DNA of 64,000 nt from Maricaulis maris (GCF_003634045.1 NZ_RBIM01000007.1:1-64000); one strand, 5' to 3'; shown: positions 16,730 through 25,990, counted from the first letter of the stretch. Made by a program: numbers and translations. The notes: generated by a model from the sequence alone, not told the origin.

Positions 16730-17911
16730 CTATTCGCTCCTGTGAACCGTCAGCAGCGGCACATAGGCCGAGCGGATGGCCGGGACGAGGCCGCCGAGGA
16801 AGCCGATAATGATGGCCATCACCATGCCGGCGATCACCGAGCCGCCGGTCACGGCGAAGGAAAACACCACCTGGGTGAAGCCTGATCCCAGTGTCGATGC
16901 GGATATCCCGTTGAACAGGAGATAGACGGCGCCGGCGCCGACCAGGCCACCGATCGCGGCCAGAACGAGGGACTCGACCATGGTGCCGACGGCAGCGGCA
17001 AAGCCGGAAAAGCCGATGGCGCGCAGGGTGGCGATCTCGCGCATGCGGGTATCGACCGAGGAATACATGGTGTTCCACGCCCCGGCGAGGGCGCCGATCG
17101 CCATCACGATGGCCAGCGGCCAACCGATGAATTCGATCAGCACGGCCGTTCCGCCCGCTTGGCCGGAGAAGAAATCGGTTTCGCTCTGGATGTCGAGATT
17201 CAGGCGTGGCTCGTTTTCCTCATAAGCGCGCAGCTCTTCAATGGCCTCCGGTGAGGTCAGCCGTGCCCGGATGGATTGCACGCCGGTGCCGCGATTGTAG
17301 AGATTCTGGATGACCGCGATGTCGGCCCAGATTTCGCTGTCAAACACCGAACCGCCAGTGGAGAAGATGCCGACCACGACCCATTCATTGGGGCCGAGGC
17401 GGATCGTTTCGCCCAGTTCGAAGCCGGAAAACTCGCGCAGCACCGCCTCGCCGACCACCAATTCATTGGTGCCCGTCTCGAACATGCGTCCTTCAACGAG
17501 TTCAAAGCCTTCGCGCAGGCGCAGGGCTTGTTCACCAACGCCGCGCAGGGGCAGGTTGGCTTCGGTTTGGGAGGAGCGCTTGATGCCGTCGGCAATGACA
17601 AAGAGTTCGCCGGACACCAGTGCGGTCCCGTCGGCATCACGCGCGATGCCAGGGGCTTCCTCGATCAGGCGGACCTGATCCGAGGAGAGGCCGGAATTGA
17701 GTTCGGCCTGTGACCCGGCCCGCAACATGACAGCCACGCTCTCGGACCCGGTGCCCTGCAGGGTTGCCCGGAAACCGTTCGACATGGCGAGGAAGCCCAG
17801 CAGCACGCCGGTTACCAGCGCGATCGAGATGATGGTCGCCAGGGACAGTCCGGCACGCTGGGGGATGGAGCGCAGGTTCAGCAGGGTGACGGCGCCGATT
17901 TGGTTCAACAT
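16730..17911 (-). CDS. ABC exporter permease, MacB/FtsX type (second permease)
   Basis: The 393-residue protein has the MacB layout: one N-terminal helix (residues 15-45), a large periplasmic domain (about 50-260) and three C-terminal helices forming an FtsX domain (RMREIATLRAIGFS near residue 287). It is the last gene of a four-gene operon on this strand with adaptor, ATPase and another permease. The two permeases differ in sequence and probably form a heterodimer. The cargo is unknown. Confidence 0.9.
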   Translation of the reverse strand: MLNQIGAVTLLNLRSIPQRAGLSLATIISIALVTGVLLGFLAMSNGFRATLQGTGSESVAVMLRAGSQAELNSGLSSDQVRLIEEAPGIARDADGTALVSGELFVIADGIKRSSQTEANLPLRGVGEQALRLREGFELVEGRMFETGTNELVVGEAVLREFSGFELGETIRLGPNEWVVVGIFSTGGSVFDSEIWADIAVIQNLYNRGTGVQSIRARLTSPEAIEELRAYEENEPRLNLDIQSETDFFSGQAGGTAVLIEFIGWPLAIVMAIGALAGAWNTMYSSVDTRMREIATLRAIGFSGFAAAVGTMVESLVLAAIGGLVGAGAVYLLFNGISASTLGSGFTQVVFSFAVTGGSVIAGMVMAIIIGFLGGLVPAIRSAYVPLLTVHRSE

Positions 17912-17920
17912 GACGCGCTC

Positions 17921-19078
17921 CTATTGCTTGCCGAGCGCGGTGATGATTTTCACCCGCTGTGCATTGATGGCGGGGACAATCCCGGTGAGCAGGCCCAGCA
18001 GGATCGCCAGTCCGACGCCGACCCAGAACACTTGTGCTGACAGGGCGAGGCCGGGCAGGAAGGCCGCCGCGGCGTCGGCGACACCGGAAATCATCAGATT
18101 GGCCAAGCCGAGGCCGAGCAGGCCACCGACCAAGCTGAGCATGACGGATTCTGCCAGCACCATGCGGAAGATGCGCGGGGCCGGGAAGCCGAGTGTTTTC
18201 ATCACGGCGATTTCGCCGGTCCGCTCATTGATCGCGGTCACCATGGTGAAGCCGACAATGATCAGGATGGTGGTGAAGGCCGAGCCGACCACGAACAACA
18301 GGATCAAGGCGATATTGCCAAACTGGTTGGCGAAGGCCTCGTTGAAGGCGGCCTCGGTTGTTGTTTCGGTTTCGGAAGGCGAATTGGCGAACAACTCATC
18401 GACCGCGCGGGACACCTGGTCGTTAAAGGACGGGTCTGTCGTGTTGATGATCAACCAGCCGACCTGGTCGGAGTTGAAGGCCAGCGCCTCGTTGTAATAG
18501 TCGTAGTGGAACACGGCGTAATTGGCCGGCACCTTGTCGTCTTCCGCGTCGAAAATGGCGCAGATGTTGAAGGTCCAGCTCGAAGTGCCGTCGGTCTTCT
18601 GCCAGATGTTGGACAAAAGCGGGATGGTGTCACCGACCGACCAGCCATACTGACCCGCCAGATCGGTACCGACCAGCAGGCAATCCCGCGTGTCCAGGAA
18701 GGCCTGGCGCTGCTCGGCGGGCATGGTCAGCTCCGGATAGGCCGCAAGATAGGTCGCCGGGTCGACGGCGAAGGTCTGGACCTGTTGCGTTTGCTCCTGG
18801 AAATAGCCGCCGAACCAGCTGGCATGGGCCACATTCTCGACGCCTTCGATGGCCGCCACGCGGTTCCAGTAGGCGAAGGGCATCGAGACGGTGAAATTGA
18901 TCCGGTTGACCGTGATCAGCCGGTTGTCAGCCGCAAGCGCCCCGCCCGACGTCCACACTGTGTGGAAGGCCCCGAGAACCCCGAAGATCAGAAAAGCGAT
19001 CAGGATCGACAGGGTGAGCAGGATCGCCCTCAGCTTCTTGCGGAAGAGATTCTTCCGGATCAGCGTGAGATCATTCAT
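17921..19078 (-). CDS. ABC exporter permease, MacB/FtsX type (first permease)
   Basis: The 385-residue protein has the same topology: N-terminal helix (about 15-37), periplasmic MacB-like domain (about 40-260), then an FtsX domain with the coupling-helix region NERTGEIAVMKTLGF. Its start overlaps the ATPase stop by 4 bases (ATGA), and the next permease begins 9 bases after its end. The complex would use ATP to drive movement of the periplasmic part, passing substrate to the adaptor. Confidence 0.92.
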   Translation of the reverse strand: MNDLTLIRKNLFRKKLRAILLTLSILIAFLIFGVLGAFHTVWTSGGALAADNRLITVNRINFTVSMPFAYWNRVAAIEGVENVAHASWFGGYFQEQTQQVQTFAVDPATYLAAYPELTMPAEQRQAFLDTRDCLLVGTDLAGQYGWSVGDTIPLLSNIWQKTDGTSSWTFNICAIFDAEDDKVPANYAVFHYDYYNEALAFNSDQVGWLIINTTDPSFNDQVSRAVDELFANSPSETETTTEAAFNEAFANQFGNIALILLFVVGSAFTTILIIVGFTMVTAINERTGEIAVMKTLGFPAPRIFRMVLAESVMLSLVGGLLGLGLANLMISGVADAAAAFLPGLALSAQVFWVGVGLAILLGLLTGIVPAINAQRVKIITALGKQ

Positions 19079-19770
19079 TGGGCCGGCTCCTGCGCCTGTT
19101 CGACGAAGCGGCCCTTGTCGAGATGCAGTTCGCGGCGGGCGTATTTCGCGGCCGAGGGGTCGTGTGTGACCATGACGATGGTCTTGCCCAGATCCTTGTT
19201 GAGGAGCTGCAGCGTCTCCAGGATTTCATCGGCCGACTTGCGATCGAGATCACCGGTCGGTTCGTCGCACAGCAGGACTTTCGGGTCGGCGACGATGGCG
19301 CGGGCAATCGCCACGCGCTGTTGCTGGCCGCCGGAGAGCTGGCGCGGCCGGTGCCCCTTGCGGTCGGCCAGGCCGACAATGTCCAGCGCCGTGGCGACAC
19401 GCTCCTTGCGCTGCTTGCCGGACAGGCCGGTCAGCAGCAGGGGGAGTTCGACATTCTGGGCCGCGGTCAGCGTCGGCATGAGATTGTAGAACTGGAAGAT
19501 GAAGCCGACATTCTGGGAGCGCCATTTGGCCAGCTTGCCTTCCGACAGCTTGTCGACGCGCACGCCCTGGCATTCCACCGATCCCGAGGTCGGACGGTCG
19601 ATGCCGCCGAGCAGGTTGAGCAGGGTTGTCTTGCCGGAACCGGACGGACCCATGATCGCCATGAAATCCCCCTCCGGGATGGTCATGGTGAGTTCCTCGA
19701 AAATCGTGATCGACTCCTTGCCGCGGGTATAGCCCTTGGACAGGTCGGTGAGGCTGTAGAGCGACGTCAT
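19075..19770 (-). CDS. ABC exporter ATP-binding protein (LolD/MacB class)
   Basis: The 231-residue ATPase shows Walker A GPSGSGKT (41-48), Q-loop (FIFQFYNLMPTLTA), signature LSGGQQQR, Walker B VLLCDEPTGDLD and the switch histidine in MVTHD. The start at 19770 is chosen because GAGGAA sits at a good distance; the ATG at 19776 touches that site. It energises the two FtsX-type permeases encoded just downstream. Confidence 0.95.
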   Translation of the reverse strand: MTSLYSLTDLSKGYTRGKESITIFEELTMTIPEGDFMAIMGPSGSGKTTLLNLLGGIDRPTSGSVECQGVRVDKLSEGKLAKWRSQNVGFIFQFYNLMPTLTAAQNVELPLLLTGLSGKQRKERVATALDIVGLADRKGHRPRQLSGGQQQRVAIARAIVADPKVLLCDEPTGDLDRKSADEILETLQLLNKDLGKTIVMVTHDPSAAKYARRELHLDKGRFVEQAQEPAQ

Positions 19771-19869
19771 CGGCATTTCCTCGTTCGGCTGGCCGTCGCG
19801 CTCTTTTCGGGCGTCGGCGGTATCGGTCAAGCGTGCAGCAAACTTGCTGCTTTGTAAATAAAAGTACTT

Positions 19870-20895
19870 CTACTCGATGAAGATTACGCGCGACGCCATG
19901 TCCGGCAGGATGCGGCCATCGCGTTCATCAAAGGCAACGCGGACGGTGATGGTGGCGCGGGCGCGGTCGGCGGTCGGGATGATGGCTTCGACATGAGCCG
20001 GAATGCGCCAGTCCGGATAGGCGTCCAGCCGGGCCTCGACGCGTTGACCGGGCGTGACGCGGCCGATCTGGCCCTCATTCACATCGACCTCGATCTCCAG
20101 CGACTCCATGTCGACCAGGGTGGCGACACCGGTCCGGGTGAAACCGCCGCCGGCCGAGGCCGGGGACAGGATCTCGCCGACCTGGGCGTTCTTGGCGATG
20201 ACGATGCCGGTAAAGGGCGCGCGCACGATATGGCGGTCGATCAGGTCTTCCTGGGCCCGCACCTGGGCGGCGACGGCCTGGTAATCGGCGCGCGCGGCAT
20301 TGATTTGGGCGGTCAAGCTGTCGACCTGGGCACGGGCCGCGGTGACAGCGGCCTGGGAGCCGATATCGCGGGCGGCCAGCGTATTGGCCCGTTCCAGCAC
20401 GGTCTGGGCCTCGTTGAGTTGGGCGAGCAGCGAGCGCGGGCGCGTCGCCGCGGCGTCGCGCTGGGCCATCAGGAGGTCGAGCTGGATGCGGGCGCGGGTA
20501 TCGTCCAGACGGGCCAGGACCTGGCCAGCTTCAACGCTCGCGCCTTCCTCGACCAGCAATTCCTGGATCCGGCCGGTGATCTCGGCCGACACGGTCGCCT
20601 GGCGCCGGGCGACGACATAGCCGGTGGCAACGAGGCCGGATGTTCGCGGTGCGGGGCGGGCCGGCGTCGCGGCGGCTTCGGATGGCGTCTCGGAGGCGGG
20701 GCTGGGTGTGTCGACGGCGGCGACCGGCTGTGGTGCCGGCGTGGCGCTGCGGGTCAGATACCAGGTCGCGCCGGCCGAGATGGCGGCAAAGATGAGGGCG
20801 ATGATCAGCGTGGTGGCAATCGACACGCCGCCTGAGCTTGCGCCCTCGTCGCGATCAATACTCAGTGATTCCAGTTGTGACCGGCGATCCGACAT
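19870..20895 (-). CDS. HlyD/RND-type periplasmic adaptor protein
   Basis: The protein has 341 residues with an N-terminal anchor helix (about 26-46), a proline/alanine-rich linker, a biotinyl-lipoyl domain split around a coiled-coil hairpin (about 130-225; QARDIGSQAAVTAARAQV type) and a beta-barrel domain. It would link the inner-membrane ABC permeases to the periplasm or an outer-membrane channel. It is the first gene of the export operon; no outer-membrane TolC-like gene is present in the window. Confidence 0.92.
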   Translation of the reverse strand: MSDRRSQLESLSIDRDEGASSGGVSIATTLIIALIFAAISAGATWYLTRSATPAPQPVAAVDTPSPASETPSEAAATPARPAPRTSGLVATGYVVARRQATVSAEITGRIQELLVEEGASVEAGQVLARLDDTRARIQLDLLMAQRDAAATRPRSLLAQLNEAQTVLERANTLAARDIGSQAAVTAARAQVDSLTAQINAARADYQAVAAQVRAQEDLIDRHIVRAPFTGIVIAKNAQVGEILSPASAGGGFTRTGVATLVDMESLEIEVDVNEGQIGRVTPGQRVEARLDAYPDWRIPAHVEAIIPTADRARATITVRVAFDERDGRILPDMASRVIFIE

Positions 20896-20997
20896 TGTGT
20901 CCCCTCACGCATCCCGCAGTCATCCTTACCGCGAGTTCATGACAATGGGAACGGGACTGGTGCGCGGCAAGTCCCGCTGGTGCCGGTTCAATCGCGC

Positions 20998-21474
20998 TCA
21001 ATCAAAATAGGCCGAGCGCATCATTTCCGATAAATCCCGGCCGCGATGGGCAAGGGCGCGGCGTTCGGCGTCGGCTTCGAGACCGCAGCGGGTACGATAG
21101 CGTTGCTGGGCGCGGTAGCCGTCATTGAAGCCCTCGATCAACCGGTCACGCCAGCGCCGGTCATCGGCCGCTTCCATCGCCAGGAGTTCAACCATCTGCT
21201 CGCGCCATTGCTGGTCGTCGGGGCCGGAACAGGCGAAGGCCAGATAGTGGAGTTCGCCAAGCGTGTAGGCGAGATAGGGCAGGGTGCGTTCCAGGTCGAG
21301 CTCTTCGCGGATCTCCGGCGCGATGGCGTCATCGCGGGCCGGTTGGCCGGCTGCACGGGGCTCGGCAACCGGTTCCGGGCGGGTAAAACTGCGCGGTTTC
21401 TGGGCCAGGGCCGGGCTCGCCACAAGGGCCAGCAGGACAGGGAGGGCAAGGAGCGCGCGCATGGCGCGCATCAT
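20998..21474 (-). CDS. TIGR02301 family secreted protein
   Basis: The 158-residue product starts at the ATG overlapping the Nudix stop (ATGA) and carries a signal peptide (MRALLALPVLLALVASPALA, then Q). The mature helical domain (GELHYLAFACS ... WREQMVELL ... FNDGYRAQQRYRTRC) matches the alphaproteobacterial TIGR02301 family, which is uncharacterised. Two cysteines may pair in the periplasm. Last gene of a four-gene operon. Confidence 0.82.
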   Translation of the reverse strand: MMRAMRALLALPVLLALVASPALAQKPRSFTRPEPVAEPRAAGQPARDDAIAPEIREELDLERTLPYLAYTLGELHYLAFACSGPDDQQWREQMVELLAMEAADDRRWRDRLIEGFNDGYRAQQRYRTRCGLEADAERRALAHRGRDLSEMMRSAYFD

Positions 21475-21959
21475 GGCACGGATTGTGGCGCGCTCAAGGC
21501 GGCGACGATCTTGCGGGCCCGGCCGATCACATCGCGCGTGCGGTCCCATTGGGTGCGCGCGATCGCTTCGTCATAGGGCAGGAAGGCGGCCTCGGTGACA
21601 TCATCCGCCGGCACCGGCTCGCCGCCGGTCCAGACGCCGGCAAAGTCGACCAGCAGATAGTGCCAGTCGCCCGGCTGGCCGGTCTCGCGCAGGCCGATAC
21701 TGTCGATCACATCGATCAGGCCGACAATGCGCGCCGTGGTGCCGGTCTCCTCGGCTAGTTCGCGCAGAGCCGCTTCGGCAGCGGTCTCGCCATATTCGAT
21801 CTTGCCGCCGGGCAGCGACCATTGCCCCTCATAGGGCGGCTTGCCGCGCCTGATCAGCAGAACGTCATCGCCGCGAAACACCACCATGCCGGCCCCTGGC
21901 ACGGGCTGGCGCCGCGTGGCGGTGTCAGGCGTTGCAGTCCCGTCAGACGGCGAACTCAT
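21471..21959 (-). CDS. Nudix hydrolase
   Basis: The 162-residue protein contains a complete Nudix box at residues 52-74 (G52 ... G57E ... REL ... EETG), the Mg-binding motif for cleaving nucleoside diphosphates linked to another group. LLIRRGKPPYEGQWSLPGG precedes it, as in MutT/ADP-ribose pyrophosphatase-like enzymes. The exact substrate is not predictable. It overlaps the genes on both sides by 4 bases, so translation is coupled. Confidence 0.93.
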   Translation of the reverse strand: MSSPSDGTATPDTATRRQPVPGAGMVVFRGDDVLLIRRGKPPYEGQWSLPGGKIEYGETAAEAALRELAEETGTTARIVGLIDVIDSIGLRETGQPGDWHYLLVDFAGVWTGGEPVPADDVTEAAFLPYDEAIARTQWDRTRDVIGRARKIVAALSAPQSVP

Positions 21960-22357
21960 TCGTCCGGATCATTGGCGGCCTGCGGGTCATACTTGCCATT
22001 GGGCGACCAGATCGCGAGCTCATTGCCGCTCGGATCGGTGAAATGGAAACGCCGCCCGCCCGGAAAGTCCTCGCGATTGATGATCTTGCCGCCGGCCTCT
22101 TCGACCCGCACTTCGGCGGCGAGGATGTCCTTGGCCTTGAGGATGATCAGGCAGCCGGTGGCAAAGGCCTTGTCCTCGAGCCGCAAACCGCCATCCAGGC
22201 CGGTATTCTCGAACGCGGCATAGGCCGGGCCGAAATCAATGAAGCTCCAGCCGAAGGCGCCGGCATAGAAGGCCTTGGCGGCTTCCATGTCGGTGACCGG
22301 TATCTCGTTATAGTCGATCTTGAGAATGGCTTCGTTGTCGTTCACTTGGCTGTCCAT
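21956..22357 (-). CDS. VOC-family (glyoxalase/bleomycin-resistance fold) protein
   Basis: The 133-residue protein has the paired beta-alpha-beta-beta-beta pattern: IPVTDMEAAKAFYAGAFGW at residues 19-37 and FTDPSGNELAIW near residue 108. Such proteins bind a metal or act as small-molecule binders. The start overlaps the upstream dehydrogenase stop by 16 bases and the end overlaps the Nudix gene by 4. Function within the operon is unknown. Confidence 0.88.
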   Translation of the reverse strand: MDSQVNDNEAILKIDYNEIPVTDMEAAKAFYAGAFGWSFIDFGPAYAAFENTGLDGGLRLEDKAFATGCLIILKAKDILAAEVRVEEAGGKIINREDFPGGRRFHFTDPSGNELAIWSPNGKYDPQAANDPDE

Positions 22358-23142
22358 CCGCCGTCTACGCTGATCCAGGAACCATTCATATTGGCCCCGG
22401 CATCGGAGACAAGATAGAGCAAAGCACCGGCCAGCTGCTCATAGGTGACAAATTTCTTGGTCGGCTGGGCTGCCAGCATGACATCGCGCACCACCTCATC
22501 CTCGGTAATCCCGCGGGCCTTTGCCGTGTCGGCGATCTGGTTTTCCACCAGCGGTGTCTTCACATAGCCGGGGCAGATCGCATTGCAGGTGATGCCATCC
22601 TCGGCGAGTTCCAGGCCCAGCGTCTTGGTAAAGCCCATCACCCCGTGCTTGGCCGCGACATAGGCCGACTTGAACGGCGAGGCGACCAGCCCGTGGGCCG
22701 AAGCCAGATTGACGATGCGCCCCTTGCCCTGACGCTTCATGATCGGGATCGCGGCTTTCGCCGCATGGAAGACCGAGGTCAGATTGATGGCGATGATGGC
22801 GTCCCACTTCTCGGCCGGGAAGTCCTCGACCGGCGAGACATGCTGGATGCCGGCATTGGACAAGAGGATGTCCAGTCGCCCGAACTCACGCTCGGCCGAG
22901 GCGACCATGTCGGCAATTTCGTCCGGCTTGAGCATGTTGGCCGGATGGTAGCGCACCTCGACCCCGTGATCCGCCGCGATCTTCGCCCGCAGGGTCTCGA
23001 TCTCAGCCGTATCGCCCAGCCCGTTGAGAATGATGTGACAGCCATTCTGAGCCAGTGCCTCGGCCATCGCCGCGCCAATCCCGCTCGTCGAGCCGGTAAT
23101 GATGGCGACCTGGCCGCTCAGATCCGTACGAATGGAAGACAT
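22342..23142 (-). CDS. bdhA: 3-hydroxybutyrate dehydrogenase (SDR)
   Basis: The 266-residue short-chain dehydrogenase probably interconverts 3-hydroxybutyrate and acetoacetate using NAD, in polyhydroxybutyrate or ketone-body metabolism. Motifs: TGSTSGIG (16-23), NAG (97-99), S148, Y161 and K165 (YVAAK). The features TGSTSGIGAAMA, NAGIQHVSPVEDFP and CPGYVKTPLVENQI match BdhA well. First gene of a four-gene operon whose other members look unrelated. Confidence 0.92.
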   Translation of the reverse strand: MSSIRTDLSGQVAIITGSTSGIGAAMAEALAQNGCHIILNGLGDTAEIETLRAKIAADHGVEVRYHPANMLKPDEIADMVASAEREFGRLDILLSNAGIQHVSPVEDFPAEKWDAIIAINLTSVFHAAKAAIPIMKRQGKGRIVNLASAHGLVASPFKSAYVAAKHGVMGFTKTLGLELAEDGITCNAICPGYVKTPLVENQIADTAKARGITEDEVVRDVMLAAQPTKKFVTYEQLAGALLYLVSDAGANMNGSWISVDGGWTAK

Positions 23143-23245
23143 GAACCACCCTTCAAGTTTGCGCGGAGCGCAAGAGACGGGATGGCGGCAGGGAGGTCAA
23201 GGGGGCTGCACTTTTCTTCCCCACGATGTGAAAGCCCTCTCCATC

Positions 23246-23396
23246 CACCGTCATCCCACGGTCGCGGCGCGCCGCGATCCGGGGGGCCTCAGTGCTGGGG
23301 TCGCCGGGTGAAACGCGGAAGCTGGTGAGCGCGAGGCCCGCCGGCCAGTCGAGGTCCCCCGGATGATCGCTGTGCGCTCACCGTGGGATGACGGTG
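23246..23396. repeat. Long palindromic repeat, CACCGTCATCCCACGGT family (copy B1)
   Basis: The ends CACCGTCATCCCACGGT (23246-23262) and ACCGTGGGATGACGGTG (23380-23396) are exact 17-bp inverted repeats. Inner arms GATCCGGGGG and CCCCCGGATGATC also pair. It lies 7 bases after the stop of the GIY-YIG gene. The second copy at 23772 is in the same orientation on the other side of that gene. Confidence 0.85.
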
Positions 23397-23403
23397 GGGA
23401 GAG

Positions 23404-23733
23404 TTAGAGTTTGAGGCCAGGGTTGGGCGGCACGGCCCAGAGCTCGTCCCAGAGGTCACGCCAGTGCGGATTGCGGTCCTCGATGAGATTGATCTTCCAT
23501 TGCCGCGGCCATTTCTTGATCCGCTTCTCGCGGCGGATGGCTTCGACGATAACGCCGTGCGGTTCCCACCAGACCAGGCTCGTGCACTTGTATTTGCGGG
23601 TGAAACCGGAAGCGCTCCCATCCTTGTGCTGCCGGATCCGCCAGAGGAGGTTGGCCGTCACACCAGTATAGATCGGCCCATCATACCGGCTGGCCATCAT
23701 GTAGACGGCAATCGTGCCTTCCCGGTCTTCCAT
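23404..23733 (-). CDS. GIY-YIG domain nuclease, stand-alone
   Basis: The protein has about 109 residues. The GIY-YIG core is read as V-Y-M (TIAVYMMAS) and IYTGVTANLLWRIRQHKDG, with the arginine and the H of the active site; EAIRREKRIKKWPRQWKINLIE gives the catalytic glutamate and basic helix. Single-domain members of this family are usually called UPF0213/YhbQ-like endonucleases, of unknown role. The start at 23733 leaves the right spacing before the first motif. The gene sits exactly between two copies of a 150-bp palindromic repeat, which suggests a mobile unit. Confidence 0.88.
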   Translation of the reverse strand: MEDREGTIAVYMMASRYDGPIYTGVTANLLWRIRQHKDGSASGFTRKYKCTSLVWWEPHGVIVEAIRREKRIKKWPRQWKINLIEDRNPHWRDLWDELWAVPPNPGLKL

Positions 23734-23771
23734 GCAATTTATAATCGCATGATATTCGCATGCACTCAATT

Positions 23772-23923
23772 CACCGTCATCCCACGGTCGCGGCTCTGCC
23801 GCGATCCGGGGGACCTCAGCGCTGAAGGCGCCGGATGAAACGGGGAAGCGGGTGAGCGCAAGCCCCGTCGGCCAGCCGAGGTCCCCCGGATGATCGCTGC
23901 GCGATCACCGTGGGATGACGGTG
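23772..23923. repeat. Long palindromic repeat, CACCGTCATCCCACGGT family (copy B2)
   Basis: Same architecture as the copy at 23246: CACCGTCATCCCACGGT at the left end, ACCGTGGGATGACGGTG at the right, inner arms GATCCGGGGGACCT and AGGTCCCCCGGATGATC. It is a direct copy (same orientation) 375 bases from the first, with the GIY-YIG gene between. It ends 6 bases after the yaaA stop. Confidence 0.85.
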
Positions 23924-23929
23924 AGGAGA

Positions 23930-24721
23930 TTAAGCCGCCTTCTTCCCCGCCGCCGCCGGCTGCGGCCGGGTGAACAGCAGATCGCCCTCGCTCGAGCCCT
24001 CCGCTTCAAGCCGGTAGCCGCCGAGGTCGAACTTCACCAGGTCGGCCGGGTCGGTGATGCGGTTTTCGATGGCCCAGCGGGCCATCATGCCGCGGGCCTT
24101 TTTGGCGAAGACCATGAGGGCGCGCAGCTGGCCGTCTTTTTCTTCCTTGAAGGTTGCGGTGATGACGCGGCCCTTCAGCGCCTTCCTGTCGACGGCCTTG
24201 AAATACTCGTTCGAGGCCAGGTTGAGGATGATCGGTTCGGCGGCCTCGGCCTGCAGGCTGTTGAGCTCTTTTGCGATCTTGTCGCCCCAGAAATCATACA
24301 GGCTCTCGCCGCGTCTCGTGTGCAGCTTGCGGCCCATCTCCAGGCGATAGGGGTGAATGGCGTCGAGCGGTTTCAGGGCGCCATACATGCCCGACAGGAT
24401 GCGCAGATGGTCCTGGGCCCAGTCGAGATCTTCGGCGGAGAGCGTGTGCGCCTCGAGGCCGCGATAGACCTCGCCTTTGAAGGCAAAGGCGGCCTGTTTC
24501 ACGCCCGGCTCATCGGCATCAAAGGCCTGGAAGCGCTCGCGATTGAGGCGGGCGAGATCATCATTGATCTTCATCATCGCCTTGATCTTGGGAGCCGTCA
24601 GCTGGCGCGTCGTCTTCGACAGGATCCGGGTCTCACCGATCAGATCCGGCGTGGTCGCCGGCAGATCGCGATCGACGGCGTCGAAATTCATGTTCTTGGC
24701 GGGCGAGAGCAGAATCAGCAT
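23930..24721 (-). CDS. yaaA: Peroxide stress protein YaaA (DUF328)
   Basis: The 263-residue protein begins MLILLSPAKNMNFD, the YaaA signature; GMYGALKPLDAIHPYRLEMG and KLYDFWG-like (SLYDFWGDKI) and NLASNEYFKAVD segments are also conserved. YaaA binds DNA and limits free iron damage during hydrogen peroxide stress in E. coli. The start at 24721 aligns with the family; a start 21 bases upstream is less likely. The repeat at 23772 lies just beyond its stop. Confidence 0.93.
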   Translation of the reverse strand: MLILLSPAKNMNFDAVDRDLPATTPDLIGETRILSKTTRQLTAPKIKAMMKINDDLARLNRERFQAFDADEPGVKQAAFAFKGEVYRGLEAHTLSAEDLDWAQDHLRILSGMYGALKPLDAIHPYRLEMGRKLHTRRGESLYDFWGDKIAKELNSLQAEAAEPIILNLASNEYFKAVDRKALKGRVITATFKEEKDGQLRALMVFAKKARGMMARWAIENRITDPADLVKFDLGGYRLEAEGSSEGDLLFTRPQPAAAGKKAA

Positions 24722-24826
24722 GGGCAATCTCCTTGCCGGCAAAGATAGGGCCCGTGCGGGCGCGTTGCCAGTGGCCGGCCGCCCGTTTTGGTTGTATCCT
24801 GCACCTGCTGAACAGGGGAGCGCGGC

Positions 24827-25897
24827 ATGTCCTTCTTTTATGATCTCGACAAGTCTGACCCGCTCCAGCGCCGAATTGCCGCAAATCTGCTGACGTTGGG
24901 CGACGCCCTGACCGAGCAGATCCCGGCAAAGTCGATTGACGACACGCTCCTGCTCGCGACCTGGAATATCCGCGAATTCGACAGCCCGGCCTATGGTCTA
25001 CGCGGGATCGAACCCTATCATTATATTGCAGAAATCATCTCCCGCTTCGACCTGGTCGCCATCCAGGAAGTCCGACGCGACACGGCGCCGCTGGAGAAGT
25101 TGCGTGGCCTGCTCGGCCGCTGGTGGAAATATCTCGTCACCGATGTCACCGGCGGCTCGGAGGGCAACAAGGAGCGCATGGCCTTCCTCTATGACAGCCG
25201 CAAGGTGCGTTTTGGCGGGCTGGCCAGCGAGGTCGTGATACCGCCGATCGAGACGCGTGATGCCAATCGCAAGCTGGTCTATACGCCGTCCAAGCAATTG
25301 GCGCGGACGCCCTATCTGGTCGGTTTCGAGACCGGCTGGTTCAAATTCATGCTGTCGACGGTCCATATCGTCTACGGCCAGAGCAAGGCCGAGGACCCCA
25401 AGCGCGAGGCCGAAATCCGGGCCATTGCCGATTTCATGGCGGCCCGCGCCAGGGAAGATCATGCTTGGGCGCGGAACATGATCCTGCTCGGTGATTTCAA
25501 CATTTTTGATCCGGGCGATGTGACCTTCACGGCGCTCACCGATGCCGGCTTCGTCATTCCGGAAGGCCTGCAGCAGGTCACCAATGTCGGCAAGGAGAAG
25601 CGCTTTTTCGACCAGATGGCCTTCATGACGCCGAACCTGCGCAAGGATCAGATCCTCGCTTCGGGCGCCTTCAACTTCTACGACCATGTTTATCGCGAGG
25701 CCGATGAGGCGACCTATATCCCCGATATGGGCGCCGCCTATGACACCACATCGTCAGGCAAGCCGAGAGGCAATAAGTCGCTCTATTACAAGACCTATTG
25801 GCGCACCCACCAGATGTCCGACCACCTGCCGCTCTGGGCGGCGCTGAAAGTGGATTTCGGACGGGATTATCTGACGCGGCTGGCGGGCGCCGACTGA
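24827..25897 (+). CDS. Endonuclease/exonuclease/phosphatase-fold protein
   Basis: The protein has 356 residues. Catalytic motifs of the DNase I-like superfamily are present: TWNIREF (about 45), AIQEVRRD with the metal-binding glutamate (about 78), LSTVH, LLGDFNIF (about 221) and the final MSDHLPLW (about 325). There is no signal peptide, so it probably acts in the cytoplasm on nucleic acid or a phosphoester. It stands alone, divergent from yaaA. Confidence 0.88.
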   Translation: MSFFYDLDKSDPLQRRIAANLLTLGDALTEQIPAKSIDDTLLLATWNIREFDSPAYGLRGIEPYHYIAEIISRFDLVAIQEVRRDTAPLEKLRGLLGRWWKYLVTDVTGGSEGNKERMAFLYDSRKVRFGGLASEVVIPPIETRDANRKLVYTPSKQLARTPYLVGFETGWFKFMLSTVHIVYGQSKAEDPKREAEIRAIADFMAARAREDHAWARNMILLGDFNIFDPGDVTFTALTDAGFVIPEGLQQVTNVGKEKRFFDQMAFMTPNLRKDQILASGAFNFYDHVYREADEATYIPDMGAAYDTTSSGKPRGNKSLYYKTYWRTHQMSDHLPLWAALKVDFGRDYLTRLAGAD

Positions 25898-25990
25898 CGA
25901 TTAATCGGGACAGCCAGAATCCGTGCGCAGAAAACGCGGGACGGGCACCATTCGTCGCCCTCACGCCCCGCGCCTCCGGCGCGAACCCCG

